Below are positions 8,345 to 19,824 of a stretch of DNA of 47,885 nucleotides, one piece after another. A program made the position numbers and the translations under genes. Position 1 is the stretch's first letter. Each line of letters starts with the position of its first letter. The notes beneath the pieces were generated by a model. It was given only the letters and a program-made list of their open reading frames with translations. It ran no database searches and was not told the DNA's origin. The DNA is from JBCCGG01 sp039029395 (GTDB lineage Bacteria > Pseudomonadota > Alphaproteobacteria > Kiloniellales > JAKSDN01), in assembly GCA_039029395.1 (NCBI GenBank), contig JBCCGG010000047.1, forward strand, positions 1-47,885, in the 5' to 3' direction.

Positions 8345-9484
8345 CTAGAAGTCTCCCACGTCCAGGCTGTCGGCCAGGCCCTCGCCCCGGCCCGGTCTGA
8401 ACTGCTCGCTCTGGGCGATCGCCGCCCAATCCTCTTGGCCCTCGACCACCAGGCTGCGGCAAAGGGCCTTCAGAATTGGAAAGACCAGCAGGATCAGCCG
8501 GGTCATGCCGTAGACCAGCACGAAGAGGAAGAAGATTAAAAAGTTGATCGCGGTGATGATCGGTGTCGCCTCCTCGATCTGCGTGGGATCGGCTTGGTTG
8601 AGCCACTCCGTGACCCCGAACTGACCCAAAGTGGCAATGGCGACGTTGTAGATAATCGCGCCGATAAATCCGATCACGAGCCAGAAGAACAGTGTCAGGA
8701 GGATCGGCGTGCCGGATTTCAGGCCCGAGCGGAAGGTCAGCGAACCGACCCGGGTCTTGCTGGCGAAGTAACGGAACTCGCGCACTCGGTACCAGACGTG
8801 GCTGAGGCCAAAGGTCGGTAGGAGCAAGAGCCAGGCGAGAAACCAGGTCCAAAAGAGCTCGCCGGCGCGCCCCTCGAATTCGAAGCATCGGTCGCCGAAC
8901 CAGGTGTTTTGCGTGCGGTAGGCCTGCAGGCGGGTGCGCAGAACCGCGTAGCCGAGACCCAGGGTGATCAGGGCGAAGAAGCCCCAGGCCATGGCCTTGA
9001 TGCCATAGTCCCAGGACGAGCCGGATTGGCCGGCGCGTATGCCGCGCCACTGGGTGCGGCTTAGCCGATAGCGCCGGGCCCGGAAGATCGCCACCTGAAT
9101 CAGGTAGAGAAAGATCACGGCCTGCAGCACGTCGGCGGCGATCCCGACGTTTCGCGGCAAGCCTGACACGCCAACCGCTACTGGGATCAGCACGATTGGC
9201 AACAGGAAGCCGAGCGCGAGCAAAAAGCCGAGCAAGAGCTCCTTGGCCTGACCGCTGTATTCCAAGGGCGTTCCCAGGAAGGAAATATGGCTCCAAAGGT
9301 ACCGGCGCAGCCGGGTCTTACCCCAGAAACGGTAGAAACCCAGGGTCGGCAGGCTCAAGAGCCCATTTGTCACCACGATCGCGGAAAAGCGCCCGAAATC
9401 CGCCTCGAAGAGCGGGCCGGCGGGCGGCGGCGTGGGCGGCCTCGGCTCGGTGATCGGCACCGGTGAGTGGGTCTCGAAGGGCAA
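8345..9484 (-). CDS. DUF898 (YjgN-family) multi-pass membrane protein
   Basis: A 379-residue membrane protein with paired repeats of the DUF898 type: each repeat has LTLGFYRFWGKTRLRRYLW-like sequence (seen at about residues 45-65 and again as ITLGLGYAVLRTRLQAY and LLPTFGLSHVWYRVREFRYF), followed by a hydrophobic hairpin. About six to eight spans are expected. The start is a TTG; a GTG at codon 9 is an alternative. Function is unknown. Pairing of DUF898 genes with M48 peptidase genes is common in proteobacteria, which suggests a shared envelope role. Confidence 0.88.
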   Translation of the reverse strand: MPFETHSPVPITEPRPPTPPPAGPLFEADFGRFSAIVVTNGLLSLPTLGFYRFWGKTRLRRYLWSHISFLGTPLEYSGQAKELLLGFLLALGFLLPIVLIPVAVGVSGLPRNVGIAADVLQAVIFLYLIQVAIFRARRYRLSRTQWRGIRAGQSGSSWDYGIKAMAWGFFALITLGLGYAVLRTRLQAYRTQNTWFGDRCFEFEGRAGELFWTWFLAWLLLLPTFGLSHVWYRVREFRYFASKTRVGSLTFRSGLKSGTPILLTLFFWLVIGFIGAIIYNVAIATLGQFGVTEWLNQADPTQIEEATPIITAINFLIFFLFVLVYGMTRLILLVFPILKALCRSLVVEGQEDWAAIAQSEQFRPGRGEGLADSLDVGDF

Positions 9485-9683
9485 GTGCGGTTTCTATCCA
9501 AACGGCGCGGGAAAGGCCTAGAAGGTAGCACAGCAGGCCCCCAACAAAGCGTAAATCGGCGTGGTTTGCGCCGCTTCACGACATTTCCAGGTAAAGAGGC
9601 CGCTTGCGCCCCTGGCCGCCACGGGGTTAAAGGAGCGCCATTAAAACGAGGATATGCCCCCGCTCGAGGAGGAGCCGTACAGC

Positions 9684-10475
<792 letters not shown>

Positions 10476-11074
10476 AGGGTTTCGCTCTTTCACCAAGTCT
10501 CCTCGGCAAGCGCTGCCTGTTTGCGCTCGGCCTGCCCGAGTCGTGCGGCGCGCGCGAAACCACAAAGATGGAGACCGCTGTGAAGCCCTATCGACCTCCG
10601 GCACCGAGGTTCTCATCGATAAAAAGGCAAGGGCTAGGTGCACTGCCAAAGTGATCTTGCCGACGACGCCTTTTTGCTGCGCAACGGCATCAGGCTTTGC
10701 TGTCTCGGCTGAGTGCTAATTGATTCATCGTGTTGGTCGATTGTGCAAACGCAGAGGTGGAGGTTTAGGCAAGGGTATTCCTATTGCGACGCACATATTG
10801 CAGCGCACGGCTAGTCCCTTGACCCGCGTGCACGGGAGGCGCAATCTCTTTCTCACGTGGCCGGATCTTCCGGTGACGATTAGACGCCGCAATGCCTGTG
10901 CGGTGACTCCCCGGTGGGCCCCGCCGATGGGTCGGGCAGCACCCGGGCTTCGAGAGCAAAAGAGCGGGAGCCGTCCCTTCACGGGAGCGGCTCCCTGCCG
11001 TTGGGCGTAAACACCTTTTCCAGCTTCAGCCATTCGCCTTTTCACGGGCGCCCGTTCGCGTAGACTGCGCCGCC
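10476..11074. other. 600-bp intergenic region with one stem-loop, no gene seen
   Basis: Between cysQ and the Sua5 gene I find no frame with coding character. The only clear structure is a hairpin at 10966-10995 (GGGAGCCG / CGGCTCCC with a 14-base loop that contains its own short dyad), not followed by a T-run. It may be a terminator or mRNA structure, or a repeat unit. I see no tRNA-like sequence. Confidence 0.5.
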
Positions 11075-12043
11075 ATGTCCGTGGTCCGCCACGCCCCCGT
11101 CCTGCCCGCCGACGCTGCCGCTCTAGAGGATGGCGCGCGTTTGCTGACGGCCGGCCGATTGGTCGCCTTTCCCACCGAGACGGTCTACGGATTGGGCGCC
11201 TTGGCAAGCTGCGATCAGGCGGTCGCGGGTATCTTCGAGGCCAAGCGCCGGCCGCGCTTCAACCCGCTGATCCTGCATCTGGCCGAGGCGGACCAGGCCA
11301 AGGCGCTGGTGCACTTCGACAGCCGCGCCGCACGCCTGGCGGCGCGCTTCTGGCCCGGCCCGCTCAGCCTGGTCTTGCCGCGCCGGACAGATTGCTCGGC
11401 CTCGCTCCTGTGCAGCGCCGGCCTCGATTGTTTGGCGGTGCGGGTCCCGGCCCATCCCGTGGCGCGCGGGCTGCTGGAGCGGCTTGGTGCGGCGGTCGCG
11501 GCCCCCAGCGCCAATGCCTCCGGCGAGGTCTCACCAACCACGGCGGCGCACGTGTCCGCCTCCCTGGGCGATCGGATCGCGCTGATCCTGGACGGCGGGC
11601 CGTGCCGTGTCGGCCTGGAGTCCACGGTGATCGATCTGACCGAGCCGATCCCGCGCCTGCTGCGGCCGGGCGCCGTCACTGCGGAACAAGCGGCCGAGGA
11701 GATCGGCCCCCTCGCGGGCGCCGACGAAACCCAGCCCTTGCGCGCGCCGGGGCAGTTGACCAGCCACTACGCGCCCAACCTACCGCTGCGCCTGAACGCT
11801 ACCGACGTCGGGGCCGACGAAGCGCTGCTGGCCTTCGGGCCGGCCCCCCTGAGCGGCGCGGCCGAGACCATTAACCTCAGTTCGAGAAATGATTTGGTAG
11901 AGGCGGCGGCCAAGCTCTTCGCCGCCCTGCGCGCGCTTGACAAGCCGCACTACCGGGCGATCGCGGTCATGGCGGTGCCAGATGGAGGTCTCGGGGCCGC
12001 GATCAACGACCGGCTGCGCCGTGCCGCGGCCCCGAAATCCTAG
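11075..12043 (+). CDS. tsaC: L-threonylcarbamoyladenylate synthase, Sua5 type
   Basis: A 322-residue protein that makes threonylcarbamoyl-AMP from threonine, bicarbonate and ATP for the t6A37 modification of ANN-decoding tRNAs. The YrdC domain (residues 10-205) shows the substrate-site motifs LVAFPTETVYGLG, AKRRPRFNPLILHL and AAPSANASGEVSPT. A separate C-terminal Sua5 domain starts after the linker, with APGQLTSHYAPNLP. The two-domain length separates it from the short TsaC form. It is convergent with the lipoprotein gene, nine bases apart. Confidence 0.94.
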   Translation: MSVVRHAPVLPADAAALEDGARLLTAGRLVAFPTETVYGLGALASCDQAVAGIFEAKRRPRFNPLILHLAEADQAKALVHFDSRAARLAARFWPGPLSLVLPRRTDCSASLLCSAGLDCLAVRVPAHPVARGLLERLGAAVAAPSANASGEVSPTTAAHVSASLGDRIALILDGGPCRVGLESTVIDLTEPIPRLLRPGAVTAEQAAEEIGPLAGADETQPLRAPGQLTSHYAPNLPLRLNATDVGADEALLAFGPAPLSGAAETINLSSRNDLVEAAAKLFAALRALDKPHYRAIAVMAVPDGGLGAAINDRLRRAAAPKS

Positions 12044-12052
12044 ACCGATAGA

Positions 12053-12616
12053 CTAGCCGCGGAACTCCGGTCCGCCGCGGATGTCCTCGGGACGCGGCGG
12101 CAAGAGGACGATCAGCGACTGCTGTAGCATCCGCGTGAAGGCCGGATCGTTCGGGCTGTTCGCCTGGCCGACCGAGGCGATCGCCGAGCTGATGCGCTGA
12201 TCCGACGAGCAGACCACCATCATCGCCTTGACCCCGACCTCGGTGGGCGCGGTCGGCTGGTCCCGGTTGGCGCAGATCTTGTTGGCCTTGGCGTTGCGCG
12301 CTGGGCTGAACAACACCACCAGGCTGTAGGGCGAGGCGATGCCCTCTGGCGGCGTGGTCGAGAAGTCGAGCGGCTGGCCGAAGTTGGCGCCCTTCATGGC
12401 GCTCGACATGGCGCTGTCGAGCTCATTTTTCGGCACGTTAAAGGGATTGCCGTAGACCTCCATGGGCATGACGCCGCCGTACTTGGCCATGGTGCCGACC
12501 AGCCGTGGATCGTAGGACGGGTCGACATAATCCTGGCCGATCACCGAGGCATTCGCGCAGGCGCTCAGGGCCAGCGCCAGGGCGCCGACGCCCAGAGTAG
12601 CTCCTCTACGTGTCAT
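12053..12616 (-). CDS. Putative lipoprotein of unknown function
   Basis: A 187-residue protein with a lipoprotein signal: MTRRG followed by hydrophobic LGVGALALALSAC, with the lipobox Cys at residue 20. The mature part has no transmembrane segment. It contains VVLFSPARNAKANKICAN and MMVVCSSDQRISSAIASVG, so a pair of cysteines could form a disulfide. I do not recognise a named domain. It is divergent from the HpnL-like gene across 178 bases. Confidence 0.75.
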   Translation of the reverse strand: MTRRGATLGVGALALALSACANASVIGQDYVDPSYDPRLVGTMAKYGGVMPMEVYGNPFNVPKNELDSAMSSAMKGANFGQPLDFSTTPPEGIASPYSLVVLFSPARNAKANKICANRDQPTAPTEVGVKAMMVVCSSDQRISSAIASVGQANSPNDPAFTRMLQQSLIVLLPPRPEDIRGGPEFRG

Positions 12617-12794
12617 AGCTTATCCTCGCATCCGTAGTAATGAGCCGTTTCATGGTTCGAGGATGTTCCTTTTCGGTGACGCTTTCAAGAGACCTCACGT
12701 GACTGTGCTGTTTCTTTAGGGCAGGCTGCGGCCCCGCCCCGGCCCATCTTCAGGACACGCTGCCTATGTCCGCTCCCTGCCCCGCAGCCTTGCC

Positions 12795-13790
12795 GTGAAA
12801 GCCACTGTCCATCTGGTCGCCTTGGCCGGCATCGCGCTGGCCATCGGCCTGATCGTCTATCACGGGTTCGACAAGGTGCTGGATGCCCTGCTGGCGGCCG
12901 GCTGGGGCATTTTGTGGGTCGTGCTCTACCACCTGGTGCCCCTGCTCTTCTCGGCGGTCGGTTGGCGCGCCCTGCTGCAAGCGGATTGGCCCTGTCCGCT
13001 CAAGCCTTATGTGGTGGCCCGCTGGATCGGCGAGGCGGTCAACATCCTGCTGCCGGTCGCCCAGGTCGGCGGCGACATCGTGCGCGGCCGTGTGCTGACC
13101 TTCTATGGCGCGACCGCACGCTTGGCGACCGCCAGCGTGGTGGTCGACCTGACCCTGCAGATCGTCACCCAATTGATCTTCACCCTGATGGGCCTCGGCC
13201 TTTTGGTCGCGACCGGCAGTGACCCGGAGGTCGCGCGCTGGGCCCTGATCGGCGTGGCGGTTGCGCTGCCGGTCGTGGCCGGCTTCGTGCTGGCCCAGCG
13301 TTTCGGCCTCTTCAAGCTGGTCGACAAGATGCTCGCTTTCTTGGAGCAAAAGGCCAGATGGCTCCAGGCCGGCGCTCTCAACAACCTGCACGAAGCCGTG
13401 TTGTCGCTCTATCGGGACCGCCGCGCGCTGGTCTCGAGCAGCGTCTATCACCTTCTGTCCTGGATCACCGGGGCCGGCGAGATCTGGCTTGCCCTGCACT
13501 TCATCGGGGTCGAGGTGAGCTTGGCAGAGGCGCTGATCATCGAGAGCCTGAGCCAGGCGATTCGCAGTGCCGCCTTCGTGGTGCCGGGCGCCTACGGCGT
13601 GCAGGAGGGCGGCTTCATCGCGCTTGGCGCGCTGTTCGGCCTGAGCCCCGATGTGGCGCTGGCGCTCTCATTGATCAAGCGGGTGCGCGACTTCACGCTC
13701 GGCGTGCCGGCACTTGCCGTCTGGCAGGTCATGGAGGGCAAGAGGGCCTGGCTAGGATTCGGCGGAAAGGATGGACAACCCAAGCCTTGA
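12795..13790 (+). CDS. hpnL: HpnL-like membrane protein (lysylphosphatidylglycerol synthase transmembrane-domain family)
   Basis: A 331-residue polytopic protein with about seven to eight hydrophobic segments, covering the flippase-like UPF0104 fold without the soluble synthase domain. Diagnostic stretches are WIGEAVNILLPVAQVGGDIVR and VVPGAYGVQEGGFIALGALFG, which match hopanoid-associated HpnL proteins as I remember them. HpnL homologues are proposed to move hopanoids or other lipids between membranes. No other hopanoid gene is adjacent, so the symbol is tentative. The start is a GTG. The next gene begins 66 bases downstream. Confidence 0.75.
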   Translation: MKATVHLVALAGIALAIGLIVYHGFDKVLDALLAAGWGILWVVLYHLVPLLFSAVGWRALLQADWPCPLKPYVVARWIGEAVNILLPVAQVGGDIVRGRVLTFYGATARLATASVVVDLTLQIVTQLIFTLMGLGLLVATGSDPEVARWALIGVAVALPVVAGFVLAQRFGLFKLVDKMLAFLEQKARWLQAGALNNLHEAVLSLYRDRRALVSSSVYHLLSWITGAGEIWLALHFIGVEVSLAEALIIESLSQAIRSAAFVVPGAYGVQEGGFIALGALFGLSPDVALALSLIKRVRDFTLGVPALAVWQVMEGKRAWLGFGGKDGQPKP

Positions 13791-13856
13791 CCGGGAATCG
13801 GCCGGCCTTGCTATAGTGCCGAGGCCCGATCCAAGAAGCGGAACAAGAACCGGACC

Positions 13857-15656
<1,800 letters not shown>

Positions 15657-15676
15657 CCCAGCAGGGGATCCGCCTC

Positions 15677-17167
15677 ATGAACGACGGCAAGTTCGTGCTC
15701 GCGCTCGATCAGGGGACGACCAGTAGCCGCGCCATGCTGTTCGACCGCAACGGCCGGCCGATCGGCCAGGCCCAGAAGGAGTTCACTCAGCACTTTCCCC
15801 AATCCGGCTGGGTCGAGCACGAGGCCAAGGAGATCTGGGACGGCTGCCTCGAGGTCATGCGGGGCGCTCTGGCCGACGCCGGCGCTCGGATCGACGAGGT
15901 CGCGGCGATCGGCATCACCAATCAGCGCGAGACCACAGTGGTTTGGGACCGTTCGAGCGGCGAGCCGATCCACCGGGCGATCGTCTGGCAGGACCGACGC
16001 ACCGCGCCGCTCTGCGAGCGTCTCAAGGCCGAGGGCAACGAAGAGCTGGTCCAGAGCAAAACCGGCCTGCTGCTCGACCCCTATTTCTCGGGCACCAAGA
16101 TCGCCTGGCTGCTCGACAACGTGCCGGGCGCGCGCGCGCGGGCCGAGCGCGGCGAGCTGGCCTTCGGCACGATCGACTGCTTCCTGCTGTGGCACCTGAC
16201 CGACGGCGGGGTGCACGCGACCGACGCGACCAACGCCTCGCGCACCCTGCTCTATGACATCCGCCGGCAGTGCTGGGATGAAGAGCTGCTGGCCCTGTTC
16301 AATGTGCCCGCCGGTATCCTACCCGAGGTGATGGACTGCGATGCCCACTTCGGCGCAACGCCCGAGGCGCTTCTGGGCGCGGCCATCCCGATCACCGGCA
16401 TCGCCGGCGATCAGCAGGCAGCGACGGTCGGCCAGGCCTGTTTCGACACGGGAATGATGAAATCGACTTACGGCACCGGCTGCTTTGCCCTGATCAACAC
16501 CGGTGCAGAGGCGCAGACTTCCCACAACCGGCTGATTACGACGATCGCCTATCGGATCTCGGGTCAGACCACCTACGCCTTGGAGGGCTCGATCTTCATG
16601 GCCGGCGCCACCGTACAGTGGTTGCGCGACGCGTTGGGTCTGATCCACTCGGCCGGCGAGACCGAGAAGCTGGCCGGCGAAGCGGACCGCAGCCAAGCGG
16701 TCTATCTGGTGCCCGCCTTCACCGGCCTGGGGGCGCCCTATTGGGATGCCGAGGCGCGCGGCGCGATCTTCGGCCTGACCCGGGCCACTGGTCCGGCCGA
16801 GCTGGCGCGCGCAGCCTTGGAATCGGTCTGTTTCCAGACCCGCGATCTCTTGACCGCGATGGAGAACGACGGCGCCCAGCCACCCAGCACGCTGCGTGTC
16901 GACGGCGGCATGGTAGCCAACGACTGGGTCATGCAGTCGCTCGCCGATCTGCTTGGCTGTGCGGTCGAGCGGCCGGTGGTCAACGAGACCACGGCGCTGG
17001 GCGCGGCCTCGATCGCCGGAATGAAATGCGGCATGTTCTCAAGCCTGGACGACATCGCCCGCACCTGGCAGATGGCCAAGCGTTTCGAGCCGCTGTTGTC
17101 TGAGGAAGAACGCGAGAGACGCTACGCCGGCTGGCTGGATGCGGTCAGCCGGGTGCGCAGCACTTAA
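15677..17167 (+). CDS. glpK: Glycerol kinase
   Basis: A 496-residue FGGY-family kinase that phosphorylates glycerol to sn-glycerol 3-phosphate. It matches the family length and shows FVLALDQGTTSSRAMLFD (phosphate 1 motif), GITNQRETTVVWD, DATNASRTLLYDI, STYGTGCFALINTG (phosphate 2) and VDGGMVANDWVMQ (adenosine site). It follows the acyl-CoA dehydrogenase by 20 bases, so the two may be co-transcribed. No glpF, glpD or glpR is nearby. It is convergent with a small gene six bases away. Confidence 0.97.
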   Translation: MNDGKFVLALDQGTTSSRAMLFDRNGRPIGQAQKEFTQHFPQSGWVEHEAKEIWDGCLEVMRGALADAGARIDEVAAIGITNQRETTVVWDRSSGEPIHRAIVWQDRRTAPLCERLKAEGNEELVQSKTGLLLDPYFSGTKIAWLLDNVPGARARAERGELAFGTIDCFLLWHLTDGGVHATDATNASRTLLYDIRRQCWDEELLALFNVPAGILPEVMDCDAHFGATPEALLGAAIPITGIAGDQQAATVGQACFDTGMMKSTYGTGCFALINTGAEAQTSHNRLITTIAYRISGQTTYALEGSIFMAGATVQWLRDALGLIHSAGETEKLAGEADRSQAVYLVPAFTGLGAPYWDAEARGAIFGLTRATGPAELARAALESVCFQTRDLLTAMENDGAQPPSTLRVDGGMVANDWVMQSLADLLGCAVERPVVNETTALGAASIAGMKCGMFSSLDDIARTWQMAKRFEPLLSEEERERRYAGWLDAVSRVRST

Positions 17168-17173
17168 GACAAA

Positions 17174-17446
17174 TCAACCCTCGTAGGACGGCACGGCGTC
17201 TTCGCCGCGCTGTTCCATATCGCGCAAGAATCTCTCGACCTCGTCGGTCGGCAGGCCCCATTTGCGGCATTCGTAGAGGTAGCGGTCGAACACGATGTCG
17301 GCCGCTTGCTTGGCCTCATCGAAGCTCTCGAACACTTCGACGTTGGTCTCAAGAGACTCATTAAGGATGCGGGCCGTCAGCTGAGCCGGCGCCTTGTAAA
17401 GGCCGACCTCTGAATCGTTGTTTAAGAGAAAAAAGCGTTGCGCCAT
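17174..17446 (-). CDS. Small conserved-looking protein of unknown function
   Basis: A 90-residue soluble, acidic protein starting MAQRFFLLNNDSEVGLYKAP with a GAGGAGAG ribosome site six bases before the ATG. It has no membrane segment or cysteine pair. It looks alpha/beta, with a helical second half (ESFDEAKQAADIVFDRYLYE and TDEVERFLRDMEQ). I do not recognise a family. Its good ribosome site and balanced composition argue for a real gene. Confidence 0.65.
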   Translation of the reverse strand: MAQRFFLLNNDSEVGLYKAPAQLTARILNESLETNVEVFESFDEAKQAADIVFDRYLYECRKWGLPTDEVERFLRDMEQRGEDAVPSYEG

Positions 17447-17745
17447 TTATCTCTCCTCGCCTTCGGCGGTGAAATCACTGGTCGTATTGCCCAAACGGCC
17501 TTCAAACGTAATCAGCCATCAGCCAAGGACCGCGATCCACCAAACAGCCTCGCTTTCCTAGCATGAGGCGAAAGCTTTCAATTGCTTTCGCGGCCTTTAA
17601 GACCTTTTACAAGAATATCACGAATTTAGTCATTGGCCAACCTTGGATCGCGCGACCATCACGTGTTTTGGCGCACCCTTGGAGAGGGGCCGCACCTATG
17701 GTATCGCCTGCGACAGGACTCTAGGCATAAACCGAAGGAACCAAG

Positions 17746-18264
17746 ATGAACGCCGACGACCTGCGCGCTCTGCAAGCACCTTTAAAGAGTCAGTACCGGG
17801 AGGATCCCGATGCCGCCGTCATCACACTCAAGGCCGAAGGCAGTCTGGAGGGCGAAGGCCTGACCTGCTCGGTGCAGACCGGCCGGGCCTTGGTCGAGGC
17901 CGGCCTCCATCCGGCGACCGGCGGCAGCGGCTTGGAGGCCTGCTCCGGGGACATGCTGCTCGAGGCCTTGGCGGCCTGCGCCGGGGTGACGCTCCGGGCG
18001 GTTGCGACCGCGCTCGAGATTCCGCTGGCCGGCGGCCGGGTCCTGGCCGAAGGTGACTTGGATTTTCGCGGCACTCTCGGCGTCGACAAGGAAGCGCCGG
18101 TCGGCATTCGGCAAATTCGCCTCGTCTTCGAGCTGGAGAGCGATGCCGATCAGGAGACCCTGGCCACCTTGCAGAAGCTGACCGAGCGCTACTGCGTGGT
18201 CTACCAGACCATCCGCAACGGCCCGCCTGTTCAGGTGACAATGTCGACCAGCAGTGCCGGGTAG
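17746..18264 (+). CDS. OsmC-family protein (thiol peroxidase fold)
   Basis: A 172-residue OsmC/Ohr-fold protein. The two redox cysteines are Cys78 (LLEALAACAGVTLRAVA) and Cys150 (KLTERYCVVYQTI), with the usual spacing for reduction of organic hydroperoxides. It starts at an ATG six bases after GAAGGAA. Some family members act in other small-molecule pathways, so peroxide detoxification is probable rather than certain. The 300 bases upstream contain no other gene. Confidence 0.9.
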   Translation: MNADDLRALQAPLKSQYREDPDAAVITLKAEGSLEGEGLTCSVQTGRALVEAGLHPATGGSGLEACSGDMLLEALAACAGVTLRAVATALEIPLAGGRVLAEGDLDFRGTLGVDKEAPVGIRQIRLVFELESDADQETLATLQKLTERYCVVYQTIRNGPPVQVTMSTSSAG

Positions 18265-18280
18265 GTCGCCTGTCATGCCG

Positions 18281-18295
18281 TTAACTTTTTGTTAA
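18281..18295. promoter_or_regulatory. CtrA-type binding box TTAA-N7-TTAA
   Basis: TTAACTTTTTGTTAA matches the full CtrA consensus of alphaproteobacteria (two TTAA half-sites seven bases apart) and continues into AACC. It lies between two convergent genes, so it does not serve either annotated gene and may control the candidate small RNA that follows. Confidence 0.5.
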
Positions 18296-18304
18296 CCAAA
18301 TTAG

Positions 18305-18406
18305 ATCAAATTGTAGACGTCTAGGTGCTTCGGCATCACATGACACAGCAACCTCCCCATCTCCTGCTACAAGCAGCCCCGTCGGAATTTCCGGCGGGGT
18401 TGTTTG
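18305..18406 (+). ncRNA. Candidate small RNA with a terminator hairpin
   Basis: The stretch between the convergent OsmC and MFS genes has a CtrA-type box upstream, a short palindrome (TAGACGTCTA), a single-stranded anti-Shine-Dalgarno-like ACCTCCCC near 18350, and a 9-bp terminator hairpin at 18377-18399 (CCCCGTCGG / CCGGCGGGG, one G-T pair, five-base loop) followed by TTGTTTG. The 5' end is a guess. The hairpin could instead be only the terminator of the OsmC gene. Confidence 0.3.
18377..18406 (+). terminator. Intrinsic terminator-like hairpin
   Basis: Stem CCCCGTCGG / CCGGCGGGG with an AATTT loop, then TTGTTTG. The T-run is short and interrupted. It would end transcription from the OsmC side just before the convergent MFS stop codon. 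Confidence 0.65.
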
Positions 18407-18419
18407 CCGCTGGGCTCCG

Positions 18420-19610
18420 CTAAAGCTTCTTTGGAATGTAACGGGCGTAGTAGGCTAGGATCAGTGCCGCGGCGCCGCTGGCCACGAAGACCGAGGCCAA
18501 GGGGAAAATCTTAAGCAGCACCGCGAAGGTCGCCGGCGGCAAGAGTTGCCCCGCGTCCCGGTAGGTCGCGAAGACCGTGGTCATCTCGGCCCGTTCGGTC
18601 GGATGGACCGCGCGCAGGAAGGGGATGTTGCCGGCACCGTCTATGGTGGCGGTCAAAAGCGCTGCACCGAGCAGCACCGCGGCGCCCAAAAGCGGCAGCT
18701 CCATTGCGAAGGCCACCGCGATCGAGGCCAGACCACTCAGGGTGTAGGCAGCGACCAACAGCCGTCGCACCCCGAAGTGGCGCGCGATCCAGCCCCAGAG
18801 CGGCACTAGAAAAGCGCAGGCCAGTCCCAGCGAGACCAGAAGCCCGCCGGCCTCGTCGCCGAGGCCGGACTCGACCGCGTAGATCGGCGCGTAGATGAAG
18901 AACATGGACCACCAGCCAGAGCGGCCGACCGCGAGCATCCAGGACAGGCGCAGGCGCGGTTGCTCGACGAAGCGCTTGATGTAACGCACCGGATTGGGCG
19001 GCTTGGTCTTCATGGGCGAGACCGCCGGGTTCTCGGTCAAGCGCAGATACCAGAAGAAGGCGACCACCGCCGCCGCCAAAATGGCGCTCAGCACAAAGGG
19101 TGCCCACGCCGCCGCCTGCGTCCAGAGGAAGACCCCGAACCAGGGCCCGGCCGAATAGGCACCGGCGGCGAAGAACACCCGGGTCGGCTCGAAGTGGCCG
19201 AGATCCTTCTTGGGAATGTGGTCCATGATGTAGAGGTTCAAGGAGATCTCGAAGGACGCGACCGAAAAGACCTGAAAGACCATGCCCAGAACGAAGAGCG
19301 GCAGGTACCCGCTGGCAAAGCAGGCAGCCGCCGCCACGGCGCAGACGCCGGCCAGGGTGAAGGTCCAGCGGCGCTTGATCTTGTGCACCAGCCAGGGGAT
19401 CGAGAGGCTGCCGGCGACCCCGAAAACGCTGACGCAGAGATAGAGCACACTGACCTTCTGGGCGGTCTCCAGGAAGGCCAGCGCCTGCAGGGGCACGACC
19501 GTGATAAGGACCGTGCGCACCAGGACCACGAAGGTGAACAGCGAGACGAAGACGCTGGCCCGCGGTCGTGGCGCCGAGCCGAGCCAGATCGTGATGTGGA
19601 AGTTGCGCAA
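18420..19610 (-). CDS. Major facilitator superfamily transporter
   Basis: A 396-residue inner-membrane carrier with about twelve hydrophobic segments and a central basic loop (KTKPPNPVRYIKRFVEQPRLR) dividing the two halves. The loop between spans 2 and 3 carries LVHKIKRRWTF, in the position of the MFS A-motif but degenerate. The late RDAGQLLPPATFAVLLK stretch is typical of drug or metabolite efflux MFS proteins. The substrate cannot be predicted. It is divergent from speD across about 200 bases. Confidence 0.9.
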   Translation of the reverse strand: MRNFHITIWLGSAPRPRASVFVSLFTFVVLVRTVLITVVPLQALAFLETAQKVSVLYLCVSVFGVAGSLSIPWLVHKIKRRWTFTLAGVCAVAAAACFASGYLPLFVLGMVFQVFSVASFEISLNLYIMDHIPKKDLGHFEPTRVFFAAGAYSAGPWFGVFLWTQAAAWAPFVLSAILAAAVVAFFWYLRLTENPAVSPMKTKPPNPVRYIKRFVEQPRLRLSWMLAVGRSGWWSMFFIYAPIYAVESGLGDEAGGLLVSLGLACAFLVPLWGWIARHFGVRRLLVAAYTLSGLASIAVAFAMELPLLGAAVLLGAALLTATIDGAGNIPFLRAVHPTERAEMTTVFATYRDAGQLLPPATFAVLLKIFPLASVFVASGAAALILAYYARYIPKKL

Positions 19611-19824
19611 AAGAGTAGCCCCCGTCGCCGCGCGGCCGCCACCCGGCCGAGACGAAGCCTAACGCACTATGACAGTTATGTGACATGCATTCTGCGCGGC
19701 CGCCAATCCCCCGTTGCAAGGTGGCATTCCACCAGCACTTGTGCTTAGATTATTGGCTCGCGCGGGCACTATGCCGCGTGTCCCGGCGCCGGCCGGGTCA
19801 TCTGCTGGTTGGGGAGGACGACGG

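Noticed and set aside
7425..9296. 623-codon open frame on the minus strand
   Set aside because: It overlaps the M48 and DUF898 genes in another frame. Its Arg/Gly/Pro-rich translation is the usual shadow of high-GC coding DNA, while the two accepted genes have clear family motifs.
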